From positions 1,984,001-2,048,000 of the forward strand of contig NZ_CP036403.1 of assembly GCF_004322775.1 (NCBI RefSeq): a DNA stretch of 64,000 nucleotides, read 5' to 3'. Below, one piece after another: positions 17,177 to 25,016 of the stretch. The notes below the pieces were generated by a model that was given only the letters and a program-made list of their open reading frames with translations, ran no database searches and had not been told where the DNA came from. The DNA comes from Ornithinimicrobium sufpigmenti. Its GTDB lineage: Bacteria; Actinomycetota; Actinomycetes; Actinomycetales; Dermatophilaceae. Made by a program: the position numbers and the translations under genes. The stretch's first letter is position 1. The number at the start of each line of letters is the position of its first letter.

Positions 17177-18940
17177 CTGAGTTGGGTCAAAAGGCTTAGT
17201 GCCTAGGTCGCGCCGTTCTTGAGGTCGTTGAGGACGGCTTGATCGCTGGAGCTGAGGGCTGGTGGCAGGGTCTGGACGGCGCCGTTGGCCTCGATGGTGG
17301 CTGAGCGCAGTGGGCGGATCTGGCGCAGGAATCGGCGCAGGGACAGTCCGGTCCGGGCCTGGACGGTGCGAGCGATCGCCAGGGCGGTGAACACGATGGT
17401 CAGGTGCGCCTCGATCGAGTCGCGTCGTCGGGCGAACAAGGGACGGGCTCGCAGGTCGCTCTTGGACATCCGGAACGTTTGCTCCACGTGCCATAGGTCT
17501 CGGTAGGAGTCGATCACCTCGGCCGCGGGCAGGGCCGTGGCCGGGATGTTGGTGACGAAGCCCTTGAGCCCGGCCAGCCGGCGGGCTCTGGCCAGCGCCG
17601 CTTCGTCCAGGACCAGGCCGTCGCTCTGGGTCTTGACGAACCTGGGGGTGCGGGCTGGTTTGTCGCCCTCGATGGCCGCGCGGGCTCGGTTCTCCTGGGC
17701 GGTGAGGGTCTTGTTGTCCCTCGCGAACCGCTTGGCCGAGTAGGACCACACCGCCCGCCAGGAGCTGGGGTGCTGCTCGGGGTCCCAGGCCGGCTCGCGA
17801 CGCAGGGCGGGGTCGTTGTCGGTGTTCTTGCCGACCTTGGGGGTCACGGTGTCGATGATCTGGCCATCGGTGAACGCATCCCCGTGCCAGCGGAAGTGAG
17901 AGATCAGGTCGATCGGGGCCTTGGCGGTCTTGGACCCGACGATGAAGGTGTGCCCGGCCTCGTCCAGGGCTCTCAGGTTGGCCGCGGACAGCATCCCGGC
18001 ATCCGCGACAACGACCAGGTCGGTGATGCCGTGCCGCGCGGCGAACGCCTCGATGATCGGCACGATGGTGTGGGTCTCGGCCTTGTTGCCCTCCCAGCAG
18101 CCGATCTCCAGAGGGAAGCCGTGTCGGTCGACCAGCAGGCCGACGATGATCTATGGGTCGACCCGACGCTCCTTGGAGTAGCCGACCTTGCGCAAGGCGT
18201 CTTCCTCGGCGGCTTCGAAGTGCAGCGTGGTCACGTCGTACAGACACAGCGACACGTCTCCGCTGGCCCGGGCGTGCTGGAAGCAGAGCTCGGCGATCTG
18301 GTCACGGTAGGCCCGTCCTGGCAACGGCCCAGCGTGCGTTTGCGGGTCGACAGGCTCGCCGAGGTCCGGCCCAGGTCGGCCAGCACCCGGTCGACGTCCA
18401 GCAGGCTGGTCGGCTCCACCACCCGGGCGATGACCAGGTCGCGGAACACCTCATCCTCCAGGGCGTCGAGGCCCAGGTCGGTGTACACCCCGGCCAGGGC
18501 GTCATACAGCACCGCCGAAGACGTGCGCAGCACCTGCGGCGCGGCCACCACCGGGCGCCGTGCCGGGACGGTGGCTGGCTCGTCGAACAGCGTCTGGGTC
18601 GGGGCCGGCACCATGGCCGCCCTGGTCACCGGCAGCGACAGTCCCAGGTCCAGCTGCCCCTGGGCGTCGTCCTCGAGCAGCTTGCGCGCCCGATCCATCA
18701 GCAGCCCGAGCTCGGTCTCATCGTGCGCCGACCCCACGTGCCGCACGATGCGCCGCCGCCCGCCCACGGACTCGGCGATCTGCACCGCGGTCGCACCCGA
18801 GGCCGTCCGCACCCGCCGAATCCACGCCATCACCCGATCCTAGGGCCCCGGTTAGTGCCTAAACGACGCACCAAGCCACTACATCACCGCAGGTCACAGC
18901 CCCGCGCCCCGAAGAATCAGCGACTTGTGACCCAACTCAG
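17177..18940 (-). mobile_element. IS1634/IS4-group element nested in IS110
   Basis: Perfect 13-bp terminal inverted repeats, ctgagttgggtca at 17177-17189 and its complement at 18928-18940, flanked by a 7-bp direct repeat gtcggac (17170-17176 and 18941-18947). Removing 17177-18947 restores the IS110 sequence seen in the other copies, proving insertion after that IS110 copy had arrived. Confidence 0.93.
17203..18830 (-). pseudogene. IS1634-family transposase, inactivated
   Basis: The N-terminus (MAWIRRVRTASGATAVQIAE, then GGRRRIVRHVGSAH) and C-terminal DDE part (VVVADAGMLSAANL, WHVEQTFRMSKSDLRARP) are typical of the IS1634 group. The frame is broken after TRKRTLGRCQD near 18310 and again by a TAG near 18152, where VDP-stop-IIVGLLVDRHG is read. 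Both breaks prevent a full-length product, so this copy cannot move by its own transposase. Confidence 0.88.
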
Positions 18941-19942
18941 GTCGGACAGGCGCCGTTTGAGGCAGCGCAGCGCTTCCATCGACGTCTTCCCGCCGGCCTT
19001 CTTGCGGTCGTAGTAGGCGCGGCCCTCGGTGGTTCTGGTGCGCAGCTGCACCACGGCCATGATGTGTAGGACACGGTTGATCTGCCGGTTCCCGCCTCGG
19101 GAGAGCCGGTGGCGGGTGTGCTCCCCGGAGGAGGCGTCGATCGGGGCGGTGCCGGTCCAGGACGCGAAGTGGTTGCGGTCGGGGAACCGGGTGACGTCAC
19201 CGACCTCGACCAGCAGCCGGGCCGCTCCCGAGGGGCCGATGCCGTGCAGGCTCATCAGGGTGGTGCCGGTCGCCTCGACGAGGGCCTTGAGCTCCTTGTC
19301 GGCGGCCTTGGTGCGGGCGTAGATCTTCGCCAGGTCCTCGGCCAGCTCGACCGCGTGAGCCTTGCGCACCTTGCCCGCCGCGGTGGTCGGGCGGACCTTC
19401 TTCAGCAACTCCTTGGCCTGGGCCGCGGACAGGGACGTCTTGGCCCCGCCAGGGATCAGCTCAAGCAGCAGCTTGTGCAGCTGGCACACCTTGCGGGTGT
19501 GCTCCTCGCCCAGGGAGCGGCGCCGATCCACGCACATCCGCAGCACTTCCAGTTGGTCATCGTTGATGACGGGGCGCAGCCCGGACATGCGGACCCCGAC
19601 CAGGGCGATGGAGTGGGCGTCGGTGGCGTCGGTCTTGCGGCCCTGCCCGGTGGTGAAGATCCGCACCCGGGCCGACATCTTCGCCGGCACGTCGACCACG
19701 TCCTCACCGTCGGCGACGAGGCGGTCGGCGACATGCTTGCCGATGCCGGCGCAGCCCTCGACCGCCCAGACCCGGTGCGGCCACGCCCGTGCGTAGGCCA
19801 GCAGCCGGGCGTACCCGTCGGCGTCGGTGGAGAACCGGCCGCCACCGAGGATGGACTCATCAGCGGTCATGACCTCGATCGTGACGCTGCGCTTATGCGG
19901 GTCCATCCCGATGACGACCCGCAGGGGCTCCTGCTCGTTCAT
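18917..19942 (-). pseudogene. IS110 transposase, 5' fragment of copy 1
   Basis: It starts MNEQEPLRVVIGMDPHKRSV like the intact copies and is collinear with them up to the insertion point. It then reads into the nested element and stops after a few foreign residues (SWVTSR). The N-terminal DEDD catalytic domain (VIGMDPHK, VEGCAGIGK, KTDATDAHS) is complete, but the C-terminal end is lost. Confidence 0.88.
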
Positions 19943-20242
19943 TGCTCGTGCTCCCTTTGCTCGCGACAACATGTGGTGTCGAGCTGGGAGGGCACCGCTA
20001 CGTACGGCTGGGCATACCCCTCTTGAGCCTCTCGCAGCCCTGGCGGTGACCGGGACGACGCACGCCAATTGTGAGCCTCACGCCAGGGGCGTGGGCAGCC
20101 GCAAAGAGAACGACCGTCCCGGTCACCTGGGACCGAGCCTGGCCGGGCCCGATCCTGCAGTCAATGAAACACGTAGCCGCTGACCGCATCCCTGGCCAGG
20201 ACCGGGCCTCACGGCGTACGGTGAGGACCTGAGGAGGGACTG

Positions 20243-20494
20243 ATGATTCCCACAATGCTGTTGTTCGGGCTGGTCCTCGGCCGCTGGTGGAAGACCTGCC
20301 TCGTGATCGCGACCCTGGGCTGGCCCCTGCTTCTGTGGTCCGAGAACATCATCGAGTCACCCAATGACTTCCTCGGAGCGGCCGGCCTCGCTGCCTTAAA
20401 TACTGCTGTCGGAGTTGCGATCCACCAGTCGCTGCTGCATCTGTTCAGATGGTTACGTAAGGACCGTCGGGCGCCGGACCACGCACCCGCCTGA
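20243..20494 (+). CDS. Small two-pass membrane protein
   Basis: 83 residues from an ATG preceded by GAGGAGGG. Two hydrophobic segments (about residues 3-31 and 44-66) with a short basic tail (RWLRKDRRAPDH). No family recognised. It lies between the right end of IS110 copy 1 and a copy of the recurring intergenic element, as an independent unit. Confidence 0.65.
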   Translation: MIPTMLLFGLVLGRWWKTCLVIATLGWPLLLWSENIIESPNDFLGAAGLAALNTAVGVAIHQSLLHLFRWLRKDRRAPDHAPA

Positions 20495-20496
20495 CG

Positions 20497-20530
20497 CACT
20501 TTTCTGCCGCAGGTCGCCCGGTTGCCGCAC
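20497..20530 (+). repeat. Intergenic element copy (weak match)
   Basis: ttttctgccgc is followed 18 bases later by a second tgccgc. It lies immediately 3' of the small membrane protein and 5' of the first RHH/BrnT-like pair, in the same orientation as the other copies. Confidence 0.45.
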
Positions 20531-20555
20531 CTCGCCTGGCCTTCCCCGTGCCATG

Positions 20556-20576
20556 TTTTCGTTATACGATTTGATC
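20556..20576 (+). promoter_or_regulatory. Promoter/operator of the first RHH-toxin pair
   Basis: The 17-base sequence ttttcgttatacgattt ends 4 bases before the antitoxin ATG and occurs identically ahead of the second pair (21789-21805). TATACG is a plausible -10 box so close to the ATG that the transcript would be leaderless. cgttatacg is an imperfect palindrome that may bind the antitoxin. Confidence 0.55.
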
Positions 20577-20825
20577 ATGGAAGGTGACGACCGAGTGACG
20601 GATGAGCAGATCCAGAGGTGGGCCGACGAGGCCGAGACCGGGTACGACGTTGAGGAGCTGAACCGCCGCGGGCGAGGGCGTCCCGGGCGTGGAGCGGAGC
20701 CGATGCAGGTGATTGCGGTGCGCCTCACGGCCGAGGAGATCGCGGCGCTGGACGCCTACGCTGCGCGGGAGCACCTGTCGCGCTCTGAGGCGATTCGACG
20801 GGCGCTGGCCGGCTACGCCGCGTGA
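20577..20825 (+). CDS. Ribbon-helix-helix (CopG-type) antitoxin, pair 1
   Basis: 82 residues. The C-terminal half QVIAVRLTAEEIAALDAYAAREHLSRSEAIRRALAGY is a ribbon-helix-helix DNA-binding fold. The acidic N-terminus (DEQIQRWADEAETGYDVEEL) likely wraps the toxin. Its stop overlaps the toxin GTG (GTGA). In such modules the antitoxin neutralises the toxin and represses the shared promoter. It is paralogous to the antitoxin at 21810. Confidence 0.82.
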   Translation: MEGDDRVTDEQIQRWADEAETGYDVEELNRRGRGRPGRGAEPMQVIAVRLTAEEIAALDAYAAREHLSRSEAIRRALAGYAA

Positions 20826-21064
20826 AGGTTCACCGCAGCGCCCGCAAGCACGGGGTGCTGCCCGAGGACGCGGTGCAGGCTGCGGACCTGGCGTTGTGGG
20901 TCGAGCCGCTCGAGGAGGAGGAGTGGCCGGGCAGCGAGCTGCGGCTGGGCTTCGACACTCAGGCGCGGCTCCTGGAGACCGTGGTGCTGATCTTCCGCAG
21001 CGGCGAGGAGATGGTCATTCATGCGATGCCGGCTCGTCGTAAGTACGGGGACCTTCTGCCCTGA
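20822..21064 (+). CDS. Small toxin partner, pair 1 (BrnT/DUF4258-like, tentative)
   Basis: 80 residues, GTG start overlapping the antitoxin stop. It begins KVHRSARKHGV and ends in VIHAMPARRKY, a His/Arg-rich C-terminus like that of RelE-fold ribonucleases of the BrnT type. The family call is tentative, but the partner gene, size and overlap support a toxin. A diverged second copy lies at 22055. Confidence 0.65.
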   Translation: MKVHRSARKHGVLPEDAVQAADLALWVEPLEEEEWPGSELRLGFDTQARLLETVVLIFRSGEEMVIHAMPARRKYGDLLP

Positions 21065-21065
21065 T

Positions 21066-21110
21066 CAAGCGCGCGGATCTGCCGCGGGTCGGTCGGTCGG
21101 GACCGACTCA
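21066..21110 (+). repeat. Intergenic element copy
   Basis: gcgcggatctgccgcggg, with tgccgc at 21080-21085, directly follows the first toxin gene. The same cgcggatctgccgc block follows the second toxin at 22305-22318. Confidence 0.55.
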
Positions 21111-21184
21111 AGGTGGTCTGCGGAAAGCTCTGCGGGCCGCTAATCCTGTGTCGTCGCGGTCGTGCGTTCTGGCAGGCTTAGGCC

Positions 21185-21643
21185 ATGGGATGGATCTGTC
21201 GTCCGGACTCGCCGGTGCCGGACGCGGCGCAGCGACTTCTCGCGAAAGTGCCTGAGTGGTTCGGCCTGCCCGAGGCGAACGCTGACTACATCGAAGCGGC
21301 TCGTGTCAAGGAGACGTGGACGGTGCGCGATGACGGCGGGAACGTCATCGGGCTCACTCTGGTTGATCGTCACTTCCCGCACGTAGCCGAGCTCCACCTC
21401 ATGGTCGTGGACCGTGACCATCACGGGCAGGGTGTCGGATCCGCCATGGTCAAGGCCGTCGAGGAGGACGCCCGGGAGCGCGGTGTTCGGCTGCTCGAGG
21501 TGAAGACGTTGGGCGGTTCACACCCCGACCCCGGTTACGCACGCACCCGCCAATTCTACGAACAGGTGGGATTTCTTGCGCTTGAGGAGACGGAGCTTTG
21601 GGGAGAGGCGAACCCCTGCCTCTTCATGGTCAAACCGCTCTGA
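21185..21643 (+). CDS. GNAT-family N-acetyltransferase
   Basis: 152 residues. The acetyl-CoA binding motif is clear: LHLMVVDRDHHGQGVGSAMVK (residues 78-98, with the Q-x-x-G-x-G/A loop), followed by RQFYEQVGFLALEE near residue 126. Substrate unknown. It is a stand-alone gene flanked on both sides by copies of the intergenic element. Confidence 0.85.
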   Translation: MGWICRPDSPVPDAAQRLLAKVPEWFGLPEANADYIEAARVKETWTVRDDGGNVIGLTLVDRHFPHVAELHLMVVDRDHHGQGVGSAMVKAVEEDARERGVRLLEVKTLGGSHPDPGYARTRQFYEQVGFLALEETELWGEANPCLFMVKPL

Positions 21644-21671
21644 ATCCTGGGCATGGCCAGCTCGACATTGG

Positions 21672-21746
21672 GCATCCGGGTTTGCCGCTGTGAACGCGTA
21701 GCGTCCGACCATGCCGCTGTGAACGCGTAGCGTCCGACCATGCCGC
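21672..21746 (+). repeat. Intergenic element copy with tandem 29-bp duplication
   Basis: catccgggtttgccgctg opens the element. The 29-base unit starting tgccgctgtgaacgcg is perfectly repeated at 21683-21711 and 21712-21740 and followed by another tgccgc. The block cgcgtagcgtccgaccatg is shared with the copy at 22300-22350. Confidence 0.8.
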
Positions 21747-21788
21747 ATGCTGCAACTTCGTGCTGGAGGGCATCTTCCTGATGCCGGG

Positions 21789-21809
21789 TTTTCGTTATAC
21801 GATTTTGCC
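21789..21809 (+). promoter_or_regulatory. Promoter/operator of the second RHH-toxin pair
   Basis: ttttcgttatacgattt at 21789-21805 is identical to the site before the first pair. It again lies 4 bases from the ATG, suggesting a leaderless transcript and possible cross-regulation between the two antitoxins. Confidence 0.55.
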
Positions 21810-22058
21810 ATGGCAGACGACGACCAGGTGACGGACGAGCAGATCCAGAAGTGGGCTGACGAGGCCGAGGCTGCCTATGACGTCGAGGAGCTCAAACGCC
21901 GCGGCCGGGGCCGTCCCGGGCGCGGGGCCGAACCAACGCAGGTTATCGCCGTGCGGCTCACGGCCGAGGAGATCGCGGCGCTCGACGCGTACGCCGCCCG
22001 GGAGCACCTGTCTCGATCCGAGGCGATCCGACGTGCGCTGGCCGGCTACGCCGCGTGA
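21810..22058 (+). CDS. Ribbon-helix-helix antitoxin, pair 2
   Basis: 82 residues, closely similar to the antitoxin at 20577. The ribbon-helix-helix half is almost unchanged, and the differences sit mostly in the N-terminal toxin-binding part (AEAAYDVEELKRRG versus AETGYDVEELNRRG). The stop overlaps the toxin start. The pair flanks a GNAT gene together with pair 1. Confidence 0.82.
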   Translation: MADDDQVTDEQIQKWADEAEAAYDVEELKRRGRGRPGRGAEPTQVIAVRLTAEEIAALDAYAAREHLSRSEAIRRALAGYAA

Positions 22059-22297
22059 AGGTCCACCGCAGCGCGCTGAAGCACGGGGTCGTTCCCGAGG
22101 ACGCGGTCCAGGCTGCGGACCTGTCGTTGTGGGTCGAGCCGCTTGAGGCCGAGGAGTGGCCGCACCGCGAACTGCGGCTCGGCTTCGACACTCAGGCGCG
22201 GCTTCTGGAGACCGTGGTACTGATCTTTCGCAGCGGCGAAGAAATGGTCTTTCATGCGATGCCGGCTCGTCGTCAGTATTGGGATCTTCTGCCTTGA
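22055..22297 (+). CDS. Small toxin partner, pair 2 (BrnT/DUF4258-like, tentative)
   Basis: 80 residues from a GTG overlapping the antitoxin stop. It is paralogous to the product at 20822 with the same KVHRSA start and HAMPARRQY ending. Substitutions such as VEPLEAEEWPHREL versus VEPLEEEEWPGSEL may alter pairing with the antitoxin. Confidence 0.65.
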   Translation: MKVHRSALKHGVVPEDAVQAADLSLWVEPLEAEEWPHRELRLGFDTQARLLETVVLIFRSGEEMVFHAMPARRQYWDLLP

Positions 22298-22299
22298 AC

Positions 22300-22350
22300 A
22301 AACACGCGGATCTGCCGCTGTGCTCGCGTAGCGTCCGACCATGTCGCACC
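22300..22350 (+). repeat. Intergenic element copy
   Basis: cgcggatctgccgctg followed by cgcgtagcgtccgaccatg, shared almost exactly with the copy at 21672-21746; the closing tgccgc is tgtcgc here. It lies directly 3' of the second toxin. Confidence 0.7.
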
Positions 22351-22484
22351 TGCAGGGTGTCACTCTTGTCGCGAAATACACGTCGGCCGCGTGGGCTGCC
22401 GGCTAGTTCTCTCACACTCGCCATCAACGAAGGAGGCCAGGAGGAGCGGTGTGATCGCCACGGGCGCACGTCATCCCAGGCCGA

Positions 22485-23174
22485 TCATCGGGTTCGGAGT
22501 TTCTTGCGCTGGCGGCCTTGCGCGTCGAAGTTGGCGGGGTTGAGCCACGTCTCGAATGCAGTGCGAACGGCGGGCCACTCCTTCTCAGTAAGGGCGAACC
22601 ACGCCGTGTCGCGATTGCGGCCCTTGTACACAAGCGCCTGTCGAAAGGTCCCTTCGTATGTGAACCCTAATCTTTCGGCAGTTTTCCGCGACGGTTCGTT
22701 GAGGCTGTCGCACTTCCACTCGTAGCGCCGGTATCCCAGGTCCTCGAAGACGTAGCGCATGAGGATAAACTGCGCCTCAGTCGCCGCTGCTGTGCGTTGC
22801 AAAACTTGGGACAAGACGATAGAGCCGACTTCGATGACTCCATTTGCAGGGTCATGACGCATGAGCGCGAGGGTGCCGAGTGCCCTACCAGTTGCTGCGT
22901 CGGTGAGGGCGTAGTGCCGGGGATCGGGGCTAGCGGCGGCAGCGACCGACCACCGATAGTAGCTCTCAAACGATGGAAACGGTCCGAAAGCCATGTAGGT
23001 CCAAGCACGGTCATCGGTAGCCGACGCGAATGCGGCATACAAATCCACCGCGTGCCGGTCTGGGTCGAGACGTTCGAGTGCGCAGAGCCTCCCGCTCAGC
23101 ACATCCGCCGATGGGGGCGGGGCCGCTGCCCAGCCAGGCACAGGGTCGCCGACGGGCTGTCCGAACTCGTTCAT
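22485..23174 (-). CDS. GNAT-family acetyltransferase (RimJ/RimL type)
   Basis: 229 residues from MNEFGQPVG; three codons upstream another start is possible. Features are RLCALERLDPDRHAVDLYAAF at the N-terminus, IEVGSIVLSQVLQRTAAATEAQFILMRYVFEDLGYRRYEWKCDSLNEPSRKTAERLGFTYEGTFR in the acetyl-CoA region, and the long form typical of proteins similar to RimJ/RimL acetyltransferases. Substrate unknown. It is opposite in strand to the neighbouring units. Confidence 0.85.
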   Translation of the reverse strand: MNEFGQPVGDPVPGWAAAPPPSADVLSGRLCALERLDPDRHAVDLYAAFASATDDRAWTYMAFGPFPSFESYYRWSVAAAASPDPRHYALTDAATGRALGTLALMRHDPANGVIEVGSIVLSQVLQRTAAATEAQFILMRYVFEDLGYRRYEWKCDSLNEPSRKTAERLGFTYEGTFRQALVYKGRNRDTAWFALTEKEWPAVRTAFETWLNPANFDAQGRQRKKLRTR

Positions 23175-23243
23175 CCTGGGCAAGGAAGATCCTTCCGGTG
23201 CGGAGGTATGCCAAAAGCGCCTAGTTGCCTATTCTAGGCTCGC

Positions 23244-23280
23244 GGATGCACGGTCCTGCCGCGCGTCGGTCGGCTCGAGT
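23244..23280 (+). repeat. Intergenic element copy (weak)
   Basis: cacggtcctgccgcgcgtcgg, with tgccgc at 23257-23262, lies between the divergently oriented acetyltransferase and the recombinase gene. Confidence 0.4.
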
Positions 23281-23312
23281 TCGCATCGATCATCTACGGG
23301 TCACGATGGTTC

Positions 23313-24242
23313 ATGAACAACTTCCAGATCACCTCCGCCCTTGTTCCAATGTCGACCGACGACCCCTCCGTTGCCGCGCTGCGCCAGGCGGTGGCCGCGC
23401 ACCTTGCCCGTTACACCGGGCAGACGCGCACGCACACCGAGTCGGACCTGCGCGCCTTCCTGGCCTGGTGCGCCGAACGTCGGCTGGACCCGCTGGCCGC
23501 CCACCGGGTGCACGTCGAGCTGTACGTGCGGTGGATGCAGGAGAACCGCCGGTACAAGCCGTCCACGATCTCCCGGCGGCTGTCCGTCGTGATCGGGTTC
23601 TACCGCACGGCCGTCATCGACGGTGTCCTGACCGCCTCCCCGGCCGACCACGTCCGCCGGCCGCACGTGCCACCCGAATCACCCACCCTGGGCTTGTCCC
23701 ACCTGCAGTTCGAGGCGATGCTGCAGGCCGCACGGGTTAGCGTCAACATCAACGACTTCGCACTGGTCACCATGCTCGGGCTGCTCGGACTGCGGATCTT
23801 CGAGGCGTGCGGGGCGAACATCCAGGACCTGCGCGAGGAGCACGGCCACCGGGTGCTGAAGGTGCGCGGCAAGGGAGGCAAGGTCGTCCTGACCCCCCTG
23901 CCCCCAGCCGTGCAGCGCGCGATCGAGCGCGCCGTCGACCGCCGTGAAGAAGGACCGATCCTGCGCAACAGGCAGGGCGGGCGGATGGACCGGCACGCCG
24001 CGACCCGCCGCCTGCACCACCTGGCCGACGACGCCGGGATCAACCTTCCCCGGATGCACCCGCACATGCTCCGGCACACGTTCGTCACCACCATGCTCGA
24101 CGCCGGCGTCGACCTGCGCGACGTCCAGATCGCCGCCCGCCACGCCGACCCCCGCACCACCATGCGCTACGACCGAGCCCGCAAGAACCTCGACCGTCAC
24201 CCCAACTACATCCTCGCCGCCTACATGGCCTCCGGCACCTGA
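23313..24242 (+). CDS. Tyrosine recombinase/integrase (XerC/D-like)
   Basis: 309 residues. A SAM-like core-binding domain (residues 20-105) is followed by a catalytic domain with all expected residues: Arg161 (LLGLRIFEACG), Lys in RGKGGK near 187, His251 and Arg254 (HPHMLRHTF), His277 (ARHADPRTTMRY) and the nucleophile Tyr286. It breaks and rejoins DNA at specific sites through a covalent 3'-phosphotyrosine. There is no IntI-specific extra helix between the catalytic boxes, so it is not a classical integron integrase. It lies inside the run of small units separated by the recurring element, making it the obvious candidate to act on those sites. It could equally belong to an unrelated integrated element. 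Confidence 0.88.
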   Translation: MNNFQITSALVPMSTDDPSVAALRQAVAAHLARYTGQTRTHTESDLRAFLAWCAERRLDPLAAHRVHVELYVRWMQENRRYKPSTISRRLSVVIGFYRTAVIDGVLTASPADHVRRPHVPPESPTLGLSHLQFEAMLQAARVSVNINDFALVTMLGLLGLRIFEACGANIQDLREEHGHRVLKVRGKGGKVVLTPLPPAVQRAIERAVDRREEGPILRNRQGGRMDRHAATRRLHHLADDAGINLPRMHPHMLRHTFVTTMLDAGVDLRDVQIAARHADPRTTMRYDRARKNLDRHPNYILAAYMASGT

Positions 24243-24297
24243 CGAACGGCCGGTCCTTGTTCGACCAGCCCAGCTCTCGGGGGCGAATCCCCTTGTT

Positions 24298-24327
24298 ATG
24301 TGGTACTGCGGGCAGTACCATCGAGTT
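24298..24327 (+). promoter_or_regulatory. hicAB promoter/operator palindrome
   Basis: tggtactgcgggcagtacca at 24301-24320 is a perfect 9-2-9 inverted repeat ending 7 bases before the hicA GTG. This is the position expected for autorepression by the HicB DNA-binding domain. Confidence 0.6.
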
Positions 24328-24576
24328 GTGCCGTCAGTTGCGAAGATCCTGGCTCAGATGAGAGTTAACCCGGCCAACATTCGGTACGAGGACCTCGCGA
24401 AAGTGTGCGAGCACTACTTCGGACCGCCCAGGACAAGCGGCGGCTCCCACGCCGTGTACAAGACCCCCTGGCGCGGGGACCCCCGAGTGAACATCCAGAA
24501 CGACCACGGCAAGGCCAAGCCGTACCAGGTCCGCCAGGTCCTGGCAGCGATCGACAAGAAGGAGGCAGCCCAGTGA
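24328..24576 (+). CDS. hicA: HicA-type mRNA interferase toxin
   Basis: 82 residues from the GTG at 24328, chosen over the ATG at 24298 because the operator palindrome lies between them. The dsRBD-like HicA fold is marked by SGGSHAVYKTPWRG with the catalytic His, then VNIQNDHGKAKPYQVRQVLAAI. HicA degrades mRNA when not bound by HicB. The stop overlaps the hicB GTG (GTGA). It is somewhat longer at the N-terminus than minimal HicA proteins. Confidence 0.82.
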   Translation: MPSVAKILAQMRVNPANIRYEDLAKVCEHYFGPPRTSGGSHAVYKTPWRGDPRVNIQNDHGKAKPYQVRQVLAAIDKKEAAQ

Positions 24577-24917
24577 ACACCACGATCCCCGATGTCACCC
24601 ACTACACCTACCGCGTCACCTGGTCGCCCGAGGACCAAGAGTTCGTCGCCGCCTGCCTCGAGCTGCCCTCCCTGTCCTGGCTGGCACCCACTCAGGACGA
24701 AGCCCTGCACAGCCTTCGCGATCTGGTGGACGAGGTCGTTGAAGACATGCACCGCAACGGTGAGCCGATTCCCGAGCCATTCTCCTCACGGGCCTACTCG
24801 GGCAAGTTCAACCTCCGCGTCGGCGAACGACTCCACCGCCAGCTCGCGATCAAGGCAGCCGAAGAACACCTCAGCCTCAACCAGTACGTCATTCGCAAAC
24901 TCGGCGACGCGTCCTGA
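24573..24917 (+). CDS. hicB: HicB-type antitoxin
   Basis: 114 residues with AAGGAGG upstream. The N-terminal HicB partial RNase H fold (TYRVTWSPEDQEFVAACLELPSLSWLAPTQDEALHSL) precedes a C-terminal Arc/RHH-like DNA-binding segment (FNLRVGERLHRQLAIKAAEEHLSLNQYVIRKL). It neutralises HicA and probably binds the palindrome upstream of hicA. Confidence 0.87.
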   Translation: MNTTIPDVTHYTYRVTWSPEDQEFVAACLELPSLSWLAPTQDEALHSLRDLVDEVVEDMHRNGEPIPEPFSSRAYSGKFNLRVGERLHRQLAIKAAEEHLSLNQYVIRKLGDAS

Positions 24918-24920
24918 GCT

Positions 24921-24978
24921 GACACATCCTGTATTGCCGCGCTGAGGACGGCTACGCTCGTCCGATCATGCCGCGAGG
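24921..24978 (+). repeat. Intergenic element copy (full-length type)
   Basis: catcctgtattgccgc, then ggacggctacgctcgtccga, then atgccgcg; the two tgccgc blocks start 34 bases apart (24935 and 24969). It is about 86% identical over 51 bases to the copy at 38568-38620. ggacg-n8-cgtcc can form a small hairpin. Confidence 0.85.
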
Positions 24979-24994
24979 GGTTGATCGACTGAGC

Positions 24995-25009
24995 GCGTCA
25001 ATCCGCCGC
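24995..25009 (+). repeat. Direct repeat left of the GIY-YIG gene
   Basis: gcgtcaatccgccgc occurs here and identically at 25586-25600, bracketing the GIY-YIG gene (25017-25529), as expected if the gene were inserted as one unit. Confidence 0.65.
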
Positions 25010-25016
25010 CTACGGA

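Larger units (their letters stand above)
16972..20180 (-). mobile_element. IS110-family element, copy 1, split by an IS1634-like element
   Basis: Both ends match copies 2 and 3: left end tggcacccctctgtg..., right end ...cacgtagccgc. The left flank is gtcctgtat, part of the recurring motif ...cctgtattgccgc. The transposase is interrupted at 17176/18941 by a second element. The roughly 240 bases between the transposase start and the right end (19943-20180) correspond to the non-coding end that carries the bridge RNA in IS110-group elements. Confidence 0.85.

Noticed and set aside
17770..19013. Plus-strand open frames of about 300-360 codons within the IS1634/IS110 region.
   Set aside because: They are antisense to transposase sequence and repeat unchanged wherever the IS110 copies occur.
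23313..24242. Classical integron integrase (IntI).
   Set aside because: The protein has all tyrosine-recombinase residues but not the extra helix between the catalytic boxes that defines IntI, and the intergenic elements do not show GTTRRRY-type attC ends.
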